DNA of 64,000 bases from NCBI GenBank assembly GCA_021202335.1, contig JAJQDE010000006.1:26928-90927 (forward strand), given 5' to 3'. This DNA comes from Lachnospiraceae bacterium. GTDB lineage: Bacteria; Bacillota; Clostridia; Lachnospirales; Lachnospiraceae. The position numbers and the translations under genes were made by a program. Positions 25,301 through 34,816 of the stretch are shown piece after piece; position 1 is the first letter of the stretch; every line of letters begins with the position of its first letter. The notes beneath the pieces are model-generated. The model searched no databases. It was not told the DNA's origin and saw nothing but the letters and a program-made list of their open reading frames with translations.

Positions 25301-28300
25301 GCTCACGTATGTGTGGACATGGAATTATGATGGAGAAAACTATTCGGAGGCAGTTAATGCCGGAACATACGGACTGTATGTGTACTATGAGGGCGGCGAC
25401 ACCTATAAAAATACCGAAATCTCTGATGGATTTATCGCGTATATCACCATTGACCCGAGAGAGCTGACAATCACCCCCGGCTTGATTTCCGAGGATGAGA
25501 TTGTTGCGGGAATTTCTGCTTATTCGGTAATCGACGGTTCGGCAGCCGTGATATCCGGCTATATCGACGCGGACACGGACGCGTTCTCGTTTGATACGGA
25601 AACGGAAACAATCGCCGCTGCAGATGCGATTGGAAGGGCATATGCGCAGGTTACACTTGATGATGCCTATGCTTATTATCTTAGAACAGGAAAGACTTAT
25701 GTAGCGGAATATTCTTATGTCAGCTTGAATGAGGATGCGCTTGCGGACGAATATGCGGACAATTATGAGCTTGTGTATACTCCTGTAACGTTTACGGTTA
25801 CGCAGAGAGGAAACTCGACGGCTGATGAATACGACTATTATTATTCTTATACCGATGATAATGGCGATTATCAAAATTGCACTATCGCGGAAACTGGATT
25901 GACCGCTTCCTACGGAAATCAGACAGTTACGGTTAAGCCGCTTGAGGGCATCGCATACAGCTATGACGTTGCATATTATGACGATGATGAAGGCGAAACG
26001 GTTGAGCTTGGTGACGGCAACTGGTTTACATTTGAGATTACCGCACCGGCGGAATTCATGGCGGACGGCACTTCCGGAAACAGATATCCGTCAAACTTTA
26101 TGAGCTCCGTTGTATATAAGAACAGTATTCTGAATAACGGAGGATATGTGCTTGAAAGCGATTCTTCATACATTATCGTGGCGTTTGAGGCATCAGCGTT
26201 TGAGGAAAATCCGGAGTTCGATATTGTGTGGGAGAACGGCTACACGGAGCATTACGTTGTTGACCTTTCGGAGGCTGAGCTTGAAGCTAACCTCACGGAG
26301 GCAGTGGCTCCTAAGTCGCTTGCTTTCAACGGCGTTGACAGCAAGATGGTAGTAGGCGAAACACAGCAGCTTGACGTTAAGATTACAAAGACGCTGCTTG
26401 ACGACGTTATCTGCCTGAATTACGCGGTAGTTGACGGGGATGATGTGGTAAGCATTACAGAGGACGGCGGATATGTTACCGCGCTTTCAAAGGGCAGCGC
26501 TACAGTGGAAGTATATCCCGTAAAATATGATAAGCAGGGAAATGCCGAGCGCTTAGATTTTAAGTCCGTTACGGCAAAGCTTACTGTAAGCGATGTATCT
26601 GCGCCGAAAATTTCAAAGGTGACAGCCTATGGCAACTATGTGGAGGTAAAATATACAAAGCCTTCAGACGGTTATCGCCGTGAAATTTACGTGATGGAAG
26701 GAAAGAACCTTAAGCCGGAGAGCTTTGAAACGGCAATCGAAAACGGAACCGTATCGCTTTACGGATATGCGAATAATTATGAAGCAAGTTCATATTACTG
26801 CGATGGAGATGTTGTTACCTGCTATGTGTCCGGATTAGAGCCGGAAACGGAATACACGGTATACATAAGGAACGTCAGCGGCATCAGAACGCTTGAGGAC
26901 GGCTCTTTGGTCGTATCGTCAAAGGCAGGGGCAACAAAGGGCTTCAAGACGACAAAGGTGCAGCTTGATGAAATTGCCCTCAGCTTTGATGAGGAGCAAT
27001 ATTATGATGAAACAAATCCCATTATTACTTATAACGAGGATGAGTATAGAGAAGAGGTCGCCCTTTCGCAGGGAAGCCTTACAATCGACGCATTAGGAGA
27101 ATATGCACGTCAGGACGCGGCGGCGGATGCGGACGACAAGATATGGCTTAATCTTTTGGAGATAGGCAAAGACTCGGAATACCTTGCGCCGAAGCTTACT
27201 TTCTATGCGTTGAACGGCAGCTGGCACTATATTGAAGACAGTTATAGTACGGCAGCGGAAGCTAAAAAGGATGGCAAGACCATTATCGGCGATAAATATT
27301 ATGGCACGGCTTCTTCCATTGCCAAGGTGGATAAGAAGGGAACAATTAAGCTGAGCGGCGTGGGCTATGTCTACATTGTGGCGTACGACAGCATCAGCGG
27401 AGAAATTTCAGAGCCATATGAGCTTTATGTTTCGGCGGATATCGGTAAAATTACCGCAAAGAAGCTGACGCTTGCGGCGGGAAATTATGCAGCCATTTAC
27501 AGCGGTCTGACCTTCTATGACACAAACGGCAAGAAGATTTCCGTGGCACAGCCTTGGAATTACGGGTACAATGTCACGATATCGGGCGATGGTGTAGAGT
27601 ATGATGATTATAGGTATTTGTATGCTGTCGCAGAGAATGCAAAGGCTACGGTCACTGTATCGTTGGAAGGAAATTCGGAAGTAAAGACATCCTTTGACGT
27701 TACGACAAAGGCTATGGATAAGCTTAAGAGCCTTAAGGCTGCCAACGTGATGGATACAAGCGCCGAGCTTACCTTTACGTATGGCACAAGCGCAACCGAT
27801 ATTGACAACCTTTCGTTTAAGATTGATGTAAGGAACAACAAGAATGTGCTGGTTTCATCGGATATTGTCAGCGCAGGGGAGTATCGTGACTGGGATAATT
27901 CCTCAAGCAAAGCATATGCGTTCTGTTATTATTTAAGCGGCTTAACGCGCAAGTCGACCTATAAGGTATCTGTTACGCCGATTTATACCTATGAAGATGT
28001 AACAGTGACAGGCAAGGCGGCGACCGCAACGGTCAAGACGACGGATGTGCCGGCATATAGTGGAGAACTTCTTGAAAGCGATAGTTATGGCGGCATGGAC
28101 ATTTATGTAACGGGTCTTTCTTATTCGCTTGGCAGCAGCAGTGCACCGTATCTGACGTCAGGTCATGATTATACCTTTGTTGCAAAGGGCGCAACCTACA
28201 CGGCAGCTACAAGAGGAAGCGATACGCTTACATGGAAGAGTTCTGACTCGAAGGTAGGCTCTGTTAAGGCTGTGGCAGGCACCTACACGGCAACCTTTAA

Positions 28301-31300
28301 GGCGCTCAAGGTGGGTGTGACCACGATTGAGGTAAGCTCTAAGCTCAGAAAGGGCGTTATAGCGAGGTATTTGGTAAGAGTTAAGGCAGTAGGCGCCGCA
28401 GGCGACAGTGCGATTGGAGATTACGCGGAAGAGGATAAGATGGACATTCTTGACCCGTATTACACATCGGATATCGAGGTGCTTACAGAGGATAACCCGG
28501 TAAGATTTACGTCATCCAACGGAACTTATGATTACAAGTGGGTGAAGTTTACGGCTCCGGCGTATGGAGAGTATAGCTTTAGCTACACAGGCGATGTGGA
28601 AGGCTGCTGGAAGCTTCCGGATGATACTGACAGCTCTGAAAGCGTAACCGGTGGGTCAACTCAGACTCTTAATGAGGGCGAAACCGTATACTTCAAGATT
28701 GCGGGAAGCTTTTATATCAGAGTCGACGGCACAAAGTATACAAAGCTGACTACAAAGACGTCAGTAAGCTCATCAGTCGAACATATTATATTTACGGCTC
28801 CCGAGGACAATTATTACACCTTTGAGGCGACAGCCGCAAATATGAGCGCAAGCTGTGCGGGAGCTGCGACAAAGAGTCTGATTCTCTACAATGCGGATAA
28901 CAGCTCAAGCTATACGAAAGCAAGGGCTTCCGTGGGTCTTGAAAAGGGTGAAAAAATAACTCTGACACTTAATGATACGGATACGGATTACGAGGTATCC
29001 GTAAGCAAGAGAACGGTCACGACTCTTGAGGCAGGTACGCCTGTTTCGATTACCGGTCTTACGGCAGGTGATGAGAAGTGGTACAGCTATACGGCTGCAG
29101 TGCCGGGAAGCTACACCTTTGCGTCAACAGACGCTTCGGCAGCAATCACGGCGACAGTGTATGCGGATATTACGACAGCAAGCAGCAGCGATACTCTTGA
29201 AATGAGTGACGATGATAAGAACTTTAGCGAAACAAGGACGCTCGGCAAGGATGAAACGCTCCTGTTCTGCGTAACGACAGAAAGCACGGATGCGGTCACG
29301 GCAAACATCAGCGTATCGGCTCCGGCGACAGATACAGTTGTAGAGGGAACTTCAAAGAACATATCGGTAGCGGCAAACAGCGAAACATGGGTATCATTCA
29401 CGGCGGATGATGATGATGCGAAGTATACGCTTACGGTGGATTCGTCAGATGTAACCGTTACGGTTTGTGATGAGAATGGAACAGCTTTGGCGAAATCAAA
29501 GTCATCATCCGGTATAGTGGTTGAGAATAAGGGCGATAATGTCTATGTAATCACAGGCTTAAGCAAGGGTACGGTTATATATATCTGTATTGAGAATGAC
29601 GGTGAAGAAGCCGTGACGCCTGCTGTCCTTGTTGAAAAAGCGGCGGCGACGCCGATTACGGCAGGAGCTTCTCAGTCATTGACCGTTGAAAATGGCGGAA
29701 AATACCTGTACAGCTTTGAGGCAGAGGAATCAGGCTTGTATGTATTCCGTTCAAAGGTAACGGCAAACGATGGAAGCACGCATACTCTGTACGCAGACAG
29801 ATATACAAGCGTAAGCTCTGCATCTCCGAGCGTAACCTATTGGGCAGCCGGATATGATTACAGCGATTATGATTTCTATAAGGAGATTAAGCTGACCAAG
29901 GGTGCGACGGTAATTTTTGAAGTATATTCAAATGACACCTGCACGGATTCGGAAGGCAATGCGGTGACGATGGAAGCGGAAATTTCCGTTACTAAGGTAA
30001 ACGCGGGCGACATTCCGGATGAGATTACGTTTGACGCAAATGATGCGGGAGCGACACAGTGGTTCAAGTATAAGGTGACAGAGGACGACACATATGCTGT
30101 TGATTACGAGGAAACCACAGGCAGTACAAAGCTTTATTATTCAATAAACGGTTTGGTTGCGGACGATAGTGGCGATTGGAACCGGCTGTATGATGGAGAT
30201 GAGCCGGAATTTTCCGCAGGCGATACGATTTACTTCAGGGTTGTAAATACCGATACGACGGAAGCTAAGGCTGTGCTTACCCTTACCGGCAAATACAGCA
30301 CAAGAGAGGATGTTCCCTCATCAGCCTTTACGGTGAAAGCAGGGGAAACAAACGCCTATAAGTTTGATGTGACGGAAACAGGCAGATATCAGCTCACATA
30401 TACCGTAAGCGACGGCAGCAATGTTTACGTATATGTAAATGACACAACAAGAAACAACGGCTATGAATTTGTCGGAACTCTTGGAGAAACATATTATTTT
30501 GACGTAAAGAACAACGGCGATGCGGATGCAACCGTAACGCTGACGATTACAAAGATAGTGCCTACGTCGATAGAGGCGGGAGAGTCTGTTGAGCCTGCTC
30601 TTACGGCGGGTGTATATCAGTGGTATGAATTTGAGGCGCCGGCAACGGCAAGATATGTATTTTCAGCTTCAAATGCAAACGTATATTACAGCACTACCTT
30701 CCCGACATTAACGAGAGCGTCCAATCCTACAGAGGTGCTTCTCAAGAAGGGAACAACGTATTATATCAGGCTTTATAGCAGCGAGGATGCGACAGCAGCC
30801 TTGTCTGTAAGCAGAATCGTGCCGACAACGCTTACGGCGGGAACGGCAGCGGAGGCAAACCTTAAGAGCGGTGAAACGCAGTACTTTGAGTTTACGGCAG
30901 GCAGCGAAGCCTTCTACAAGCTTGCTCTTGAACTTGCGGATAATATGGAAGTAAACGCATATTACTACCGTGATGCGAGCGATGAGTCAGACTCAATTGA
31001 AACGGACGATGAAGGAAGCTTCTATTTTGAGAGCAGTGCAGATTCAAGCATGCTGATTGCGCTGGAAAGAACTGACAGCAATGAAACGGAAACTCTTAAA
31101 GCAACGCTGACGGTTTCTTTGGAGTCTGAGCCGCTGGTTCTTGAGGAAAGCACGGACCTTGATATTACGGTTAAGAGCGGCGAGTACAGGTTAGTTACGT
31201 TTACGCCGTCCGCAACATACAGATATGCTTTCTATGCAAAGGATGTTCCCGATGGCGTTACCCTTACGGGCTGGTCGCTGGATGATTATGGCGTAGAGCT

Positions 31301-34300
31301 TGACGGAAGAATTTATACGGAAGCGGTCTGCGAAATTCCTGACACCGTAAGCTTTGTAATCGGCGCTGAATTTGACGGCGACGGTGAAAAGACCTTCAAG
31401 CTCCGCGCGGAGAAGGTGACGGCAACAGCAATCGAAAATAATGCGGTTGAGGGAACCGTTGACGCAGGAATGGCGAAGTGGTATTCATACACGACGACGG
31501 AAGCAGGCTACTACACGTTTGCAAACGAGTGCGACCTGACGGCGTATACCTATGATGAGATTACAGGCGGTATAACGGGTTATATCGCAGGCGGCAGTTC
31601 AGATAATGAACTGATGCTTGCAGGCAAAACGATTTACATTAGAATGAACAATACCGGCAGCAGCGAAGCGGCAGACGTGAAGCTGACGATTACTGTGGAT
31701 GTGATACCGAGCCTGACGTTAAATCAGGCACAAAGCGTAAGCTTAGAGGCGTATGATGACACATATTATAAGTTTACGGCGCCGAGTGCGGGAAATTATG
31801 CATTCTATTTTGAGGGCATTGATTATTATCGCGTGTATGGGTATTTATATGACAGTGAATTGGAGACTTTGACTTCAGGCTACGGTTACTCAGGATATGA
31901 TTTTGCCGTAAGCCAAAGCCTTGCATATGGTGAAACAGTGTATTTGAACGCGTATAATTACAGATCTTATACACAGGAATTTACTGTTACGGCAATGAAG
32001 CTTGAGGAAAATCTGACACTTTCGCTGGACAGTAAGGCAGTGGCGGTTTGGGACAGCGCTTATACGTACAAGTACGTGACCTTTACCGCGCCGGAAACAG
32101 GCTTTTATGATTTTTCGTATGTGAGAGTGAGCGGAAGTCTGTCAAGCAGTAACGTTACGATATCTACGGACGGAGGAAGCAGCTACTATGCTCTTAGCGG
32201 GTATGGAACGGGAGTGCTTCTTGCAAAGGATGCTGAGGCAACGGTGCGTTTGTATAACTCAAGCGCTTCCACGGTTGCGATGGTAAGCGTTGCAAAGAGC
32301 GCAAGCAAGACGATTGAAACGCTCTCAGTTGACAGTGAAACGAGTGTTAGTGCAGAGTCCGGCTCATATGTATATAAATACTATGAGTTTACGGCGCCGA
32401 GCGCGGGAACCTATGTGATTGCATCTTCGGGAAACAGCAGCTATATCAGAACAATGCTGTATGACGACACATTGTCGGATTATACGCAATCTGTTTACAC
32501 CAGCGGTGATTTTGTAAAAACCGCGACGCTTGCAGCCGATGAAACAGTATATTTATGTGTTTATAATAATAGCTATGCGCTGGACTTCACTATTAGCGTG
32601 ACGCAGGCTGCTTCTGCCGAGGAGGATTTGACATTATCAATCGGAAGCCCTGTTACGGTAGCATGGGGTGACTCTTATGACGATGAATATACAATCAGCT
32701 TTACGGCTCCTGAAACGGATTACTATACCTTTGCATATTCCGGAAGCAGCAGCGTTAGCGTGACGGCTTACTGTGATACGGATGAAGAAGGTAATCCTAC
32801 CGCAAGCTCATACCTTTACATGAATTATATTGAGAAGAATACAACAGTTACGCTCACGGCGACAAGCACAAGCACGAATACTGCGGCAGTTATCAGCGTA
32901 TCGGCGTCAGAAACCCTGACGCCCGGTACCTCAACGGACGTGAGCCTGAGCGCATACGAAAGAGCATGCTATAAGCTTACGGTGGAGGATGCCGGAAATT
33001 ATGCAATTTATTCCGACGGAAATACACAGTATATAAGCCAGGTACGTTTATATACTACGGATGGCAGCTACACGCAGAGCGGCTCTGTATCTTCTTGCGA
33101 TTTCATCAGGGCGGCGGAGTTGGAAGAGAGCGGAACGGTATGGCTGTATATTTACGGCTATTACGCGACGGACTTCACGTTGACGGCATCTAAAGTCAGC
33201 TCAAATGCAACGACAGTGACGACGAGTGAGGATGCGCTTTTGGCATGGAGCAGCAGTGACAGAACATATAGCTACAGCTATGTAAGCTTTACCGCGCCGG
33301 AAACAGGCTTCTATAACTTTGAATGTTTAAGTCAATACAGTTATGTTTACTATTACGGCAGTGATGATACATACAGTAGCAGCAGCCGTATGTATAGCGG
33401 TACGGAATACATGTACAGTCTTACAAAGGACACAACGGTATACTTTGGCGCATATAAATACTCATCAAGCTCGGGAGCTGTAAAGATAAGCGTGTCCGAG
33501 CAGGAAGTGGGAACGCTGACGCTTGACAGTACGGAAACGGTAAGCTTTGCATATGATGAGGCAGCTTGGTATTCATTTACGGCAACGGATGCCGGAATGT
33601 ACAGATTTTATTCAGAGAGCTATACCGGTAATTATCCTTATGTTTACCTGTATGATGCGGATATTAGTTGTATAGATAGTACCGGCGGCAATTTCAGTTT
33701 AGCTGTTGGTCTTGATGCAGGGGAAACGATTTATTTTAAGGCATATACAAATAATACTTCCTATGCGTCAACAAGCTTTGATGTGACGGTTGAAAAGCTG
33801 AAAGAGCAAACGATTACCTCCGGCAATACGCTGACTGTCAGCGGAAATTCGGTCGGATTATATAAGTATACGGCGTCAGAGGCAGGAACCTATGTTATAT
33901 CTTCTGAAGGCAATGCAAATTATTTAGTAACGGATTTGTATGACAGCGATTATGCAAGCCTTTCTCAGGAGAGTTCTGATTATCATGAAGATTTTTACAA
34001 GGCAGCGGATATTAGCGCGAATGGTGCGGTATACCTGTATGTATGTAACTATGATTCTGATGATGCGGAATTTGTGGTTACGGTTCAATCGATATCAGCA
34101 TCGGATACAACTGTCAGCTTAGATAGTGACGCAACGGTTGTGTGGAGTGGTACAGATAACAGTTATAGCAGTAAATATGTATCATTTACGCCTTCGGAAT
34201 CGGGATATTATCGGTTCAGCTATACCGAATTTAATGGTTACTGTTATTATAATGGGACTGATGGAAGTTCTGCGGATGGGAATTATACAACGCTGGGAAG

Positions 34301-34715
34301 GCATTATCTTGAGTCAGGAACTACATACTATGTCCGCGTATATAATTATGCTGTTCCGGCAGTCGTGAAAATCAGTGTATCGAAGATGTCGGTTTTGACA
34401 CTTGGCAGCACTCAAACTGTAAGTGCAGAATCGGGAAGTGAAGTATGGTACGCCTTTAAAGCAACTTCTGATGGAGAATATGAGTTCTACTCAAATAGTT
34501 ATAGCGGCGGTTATCCATGTGTTGCCCTGTATTTTGATGGTTATACATATGCGAGCTATAGTTCCTCAGGCTATTTTACTATAGATGTGAGCTTGACAGC
34601 AGATCAAGTAGTATTCCTGGAGCTGTATACAAGCAGTGATACGACGACAGAAGTGACATTTGGTGTTAAGGAATGCACGGAAGAAACCGGGAGTACAGAA
34701 GAGGAAGCTGAATAA
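22320..34715 (+). CDS. Giant secreted multidomain surface protein (4,131 residues)
   Basis: ATG 22320 follows GGGAGGAG; an ATG at 22305 precedes that site and was rejected. Signal peptide ends at ALAA (about 31). Then: an acidic Ser/Glu/Ala/Thr-rich stretch (32-140); MBG/YDG-type beta domains (about 145-1200, with KVYDGEQL, KTYDGTAFDI, RTYTGAAI); a BIG2-like Ig domain (about 1335-1420); FN3-like (about 1425-1520); further Ig/FN3/BIG2-like domains (to about 2030); and about 21 PPC-like beta repeats to residue 4120. No enzyme motif, LPXTG, SLH domain or C-terminal membrane helix is seen, so the mode of attachment is unknown. Likely an adhesin or fibrous surface protein. It is followed by a strong terminator. 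Confidence 0.9.
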   Translation: MFKPGLFKRALPVVLSVAMTFQSMPVTALAAEDSSVVTEDTAGESEEANDAAEEADAAESTEADADNTVSESASSEASEASESSEATETIETTEASETASEAAETMQTADAETEEATQTAETEKEAEVADVNEDGSTTVSAVIDVDYESLKSYVYDDDLSYTSLTDTVSSVYDEDNENPFGNILSKIKDSSYGILTVTDESTGDSLELVSKLTCTWQSQNSEGEYSDMASGDTPYEAGAYRLYISLDEKYATAEAVTINFEIEQREIEIGKGNFNTNISSGDTVAEVIEDLKAELSFTSGSDDDDFSAYVGTPTIVVRYTTGTEALADGEKLLKGSDYSIDISAEPTDTANYTVKSLTINLNVAELKKTELTITDKYEADNETDITRTYTGAAITAPVLNEEITVVVTSVEETDETTGEALVLVDNELSKLTASWTDADGNELTETPVDAGAYYYVLTYTDSEGVYADAEDMVKVVVEPAALTLIPSLSDTDYYVGALASDVTAKAAYTLQKEDGTPYGYDEDTFWGVSYSNTYRNQSYEPVFTLQMGTTTTEDGKSTTTWEDLDADDEIEYPSGANTIDEENVTIAYRLVFAGEKALFSESTGNIISGTETSAADTSTNSAEKNYAVDVTDETLEANAVDVTVSAATKVTIDTSAMLPDGVTASDINTDDKLYSKVYDGEQLYTDRAAYKKAVVTADGTQVASNTDSSLTYTWYEFDLITETELDDEGNEVTTVTPKLGDTVGTSYTSNPSDAGYYALEVSYTDADHVYADATAYVYFEIEEQIIRVVPTSEVSVYEGWTISELTENRTDELTYTFEKLKDNDLTAGEWEAMDTLSQADEDDKLFTLDWFVLKGDSTDASTASYTKIGDEYDESFALSVPYKLGACVTLCPYDKDYNANAYYGNYICEYTVTEDGTETEKCAGEDSAVSITVNAMGTTELDITIETTKLTSLKKTYDGTAFDISEAIANGLVTVTKKNTDDVVVTTGDDAEIALTYVWTWNYDGENYSEAVNAGTYGLYVYYEGGDTYKNTEISDGFIAYITIDPRELTITPGLISEDEIVAGISAYSVIDGSAAVISGYIDADTDAFSFDTETETIAAADAIGRAYAQVTLDDAYAYYLRTGKTYVAEYSYVSLNEDALADEYADNYELVYTPVTFTVTQRGNSTADEYDYYYSYTDDNGDYQNCTIAETGLTASYGNQTVTVKPLEGIAYSYDVAYYDDDEGETVELGDGNWFTFEITAPAEFMADGTSGNRYPSNFMSSVVYKNSILNNGGYVLESDSSYIIVAFEASAFEENPEFDIVWENGYTEHYVVDLSEAELEANLTEAVAPKSLAFNGVDSKMVVGETQQLDVKITKTLLDDVICLNYAVVDGDDVVSITEDGGYVTALSKGSATVEVYPVKYDKQGNAERLDFKSVTAKLTVSDVSAPKISKVTAYGNYVEVKYTKPSDGYRREIYVMEGKNLKPESFETAIENGTVSLYGYANNYEASSYYCDGDVVTCYVSGLEPETEYTVYIRNVSGIRTLEDGSLVVSSKAGATKGFKTTKVQLDEIALSFDEEQYYDETNPIITYNEDEYREEVALSQGSLTIDALGEYARQDAAADADDKIWLNLLEIGKDSEYLAPKLTFYALNGSWHYIEDSYSTAAEAKKDGKTIIGDKYYGTASSIAKVDKKGTIKLSGVGYVYIVAYDSISGEISEPYELYVSADIGKITAKKLTLAAGNYAAIYSGLTFYDTNGKKISVAQPWNYGYNVTISGDGVEYDDYRYLYAVAENAKATVTVSLEGNSEVKTSFDVTTKAMDKLKSLKAANVMDTSAELTFTYGTSATDIDNLSFKIDVRNNKNVLVSSDIVSAGEYRDWDNSSSKAYAFCYYLSGLTRKSTYKVSVTPIYTYEDVTVTGKAATATVKTTDVPAYSGELLESDSYGGMDIYVTGLSYSLGSSSAPYLTSGHDYTFVAKGATYTAATRGSDTLTWKSSDSKVGSVKAVAGTYTATFKALKVGVTTIEVSSKLRKGVIARYLVRVKAVGAAGDSAIGDYAEEDKMDILDPYYTSDIEVLTEDNPVRFTSSNGTYDYKWVKFTAPAYGEYSFSYTGDVEGCWKLPDDTDSSESVTGGSTQTLNEGETVYFKIAGSFYIRVDGTKYTKLTTKTSVSSSVEHIIFTAPEDNYYTFEATAANMSASCAGAATKSLILYNADNSSSYTKARASVGLEKGEKITLTLNDTDTDYEVSVSKRTVTTLEAGTPVSITGLTAGDEKWYSYTAAVPGSYTFASTDASAAITATVYADITTASSSDTLEMSDDDKNFSETRTLGKDETLLFCVTTESTDAVTANISVSAPATDTVVEGTSKNISVAANSETWVSFTADDDDAKYTLTVDSSDVTVTVCDENGTALAKSKSSSGIVVENKGDNVYVITGLSKGTVIYICIENDGEEAVTPAVLVEKAAATPITAGASQSLTVENGGKYLYSFEAEESGLYVFRSKVTANDGSTHTLYADRYTSVSSASPSVTYWAAGYDYSDYDFYKEIKLTKGATVIFEVYSNDTCTDSEGNAVTMEAEISVTKVNAGDIPDEITFDANDAGATQWFKYKVTEDDTYAVDYEETTGSTKLYYSINGLVADDSGDWNRLYDGDEPEFSAGDTIYFRVVNTDTTEAKAVLTLTGKYSTREDVPSSAFTVKAGETNAYKFDVTETGRYQLTYTVSDGSNVYVYVNDTTRNNGYEFVGTLGETYYFDVKNNGDADATVTLTITKIVPTSIEAGESVEPALTAGVYQWYEFEAPATARYVFSASNANVYYSTTFPTLTRASNPTEVLLKKGTTYYIRLYSSEDATAALSVSRIVPTTLTAGTAAEANLKSGETQYFEFTAGSEAFYKLALELADNMEVNAYYYRDASDESDSIETDDEGSFYFESSADSSMLIALERTDSNETETLKATLTVSLESEPLVLEESTDLDITVKSGEYRLVTFTPSATYRYAFYAKDVPDGVTLTGWSLDDYGVELDGRIYTEAVCEIPDTVSFVIGAEFDGDGEKTFKLRAEKVTATAIENNAVEGTVDAGMAKWYSYTTTEAGYYTFANECDLTAYTYDEITGGITGYIAGGSSDNELMLAGKTIYIRMNNTGSSEAADVKLTITVDVIPSLTLNQAQSVSLEAYDDTYYKFTAPSAGNYAFYFEGIDYYRVYGYLYDSELETLTSGYGYSGYDFAVSQSLAYGETVYLNAYNYRSYTQEFTVTAMKLEENLTLSLDSKAVAVWDSAYTYKYVTFTAPETGFYDFSYVRVSGSLSSSNVTISTDGGSSYYALSGYGTGVLLAKDAEATVRLYNSSASTVAMVSVAKSASKTIETLSVDSETSVSAESGSYVYKYYEFTAPSAGTYVIASSGNSSYIRTMLYDDTLSDYTQSVYTSGDFVKTATLAADETVYLCVYNNSYALDFTISVTQAASAEEDLTLSIGSPVTVAWGDSYDDEYTISFTAPETDYYTFAYSGSSSVSVTAYCDTDEEGNPTASSYLYMNYIEKNTTVTLTATSTSTNTAAVISVSASETLTPGTSTDVSLSAYERACYKLTVEDAGNYAIYSDGNTQYISQVRLYTTDGSYTQSGSVSSCDFIRAAELEESGTVWLYIYGYYATDFTLTASKVSSNATTVTTSEDALLAWSSSDRTYSYSYVSFTAPETGFYNFECLSQYSYVYYYGSDDTYSSSSRMYSGTEYMYSLTKDTTVYFGAYKYSSSSGAVKISVSEQEVGTLTLDSTETVSFAYDEAAWYSFTATDAGMYRFYSESYTGNYPYVYLYDADISCIDSTGGNFSLAVGLDAGETIYFKAYTNNTSYASTSFDVTVEKLKEQTITSGNTLTVSGNSVGLYKYTASEAGTYVISSEGNANYLVTDLYDSDYASLSQESSDYHEDFYKAADISANGAVYLYVCNYDSDDAEFVVTVQSISASDTTVSLDSDATVVWSGTDNSYSSKYVSFTPSESGYYRFSYTEFNGYCYYNGTDGSSADGNYTTLGRHYLESGTTYYVRVYNYAVPAVVKISVSKMSVLTLGSTQTVSAESGSEVWYAFKATSDGEYEFYSNSYSGGYPCVALYFDGYTYASYSSSGYFTIDVSLTADQVVFLELYTSSDTTTEVTFGVKECTEETGSTEEEAE
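28486..34680 (+). repeat. About 21 PPC-like beta repeats in the giant protein
   Basis: Each repeat of roughly 85-115 residues has the pattern hydrophobic-G/A-x-S...(W/Y)Y.F.A...G.Y.F, followed by a YF/YLxVYN-type strand. Repeats from about 32,000 onward fall into two alternating types: one with a V(A/V)W motif and SFTAPETG(F/Y)Y (near 32040, 32660, 33240, 34130), the other without Trp in that place and ending near SAG.Y. This implies growth by copying a two-domain unit. Confidence 0.8.
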
Positions 34716-34777
34716 GAAGCTGCAGATTAACTGTTTTGCAGCAATAAAAGCCGCAGCGATATAAAAGCGCGGCAGAC

Positions 34778-34814
34778 AAAAATGACCGGCGTCATTATGA
34801 CGCCGGTCATTTTT
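34778..34814. terminator. Bidirectional terminator after the giant gene
   Basis: The arms TGACCGGCGTCAT and ATGACGCCGGTCA are flanked by AAAAA on the left and TTTTT on the right. It also serves the convergent gene at 34817. Confidence 0.92.
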
Positions 34815-34816
34815 AT

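Noticed and set aside
24852..25874. 340-codon minus-strand ORF
   Set aside because: Opposite the giant gene, Arg/Ile-rich and repetitive because it mirrors the repeats; no ribosome site.
22320..34715. Megasynthase (polyketide or nonribosomal peptide) because of gene size
   Set aside because: No carrier, condensation, adenylation or ketosynthase motifs; it has a signal peptide and beta-repeat composition throughout.
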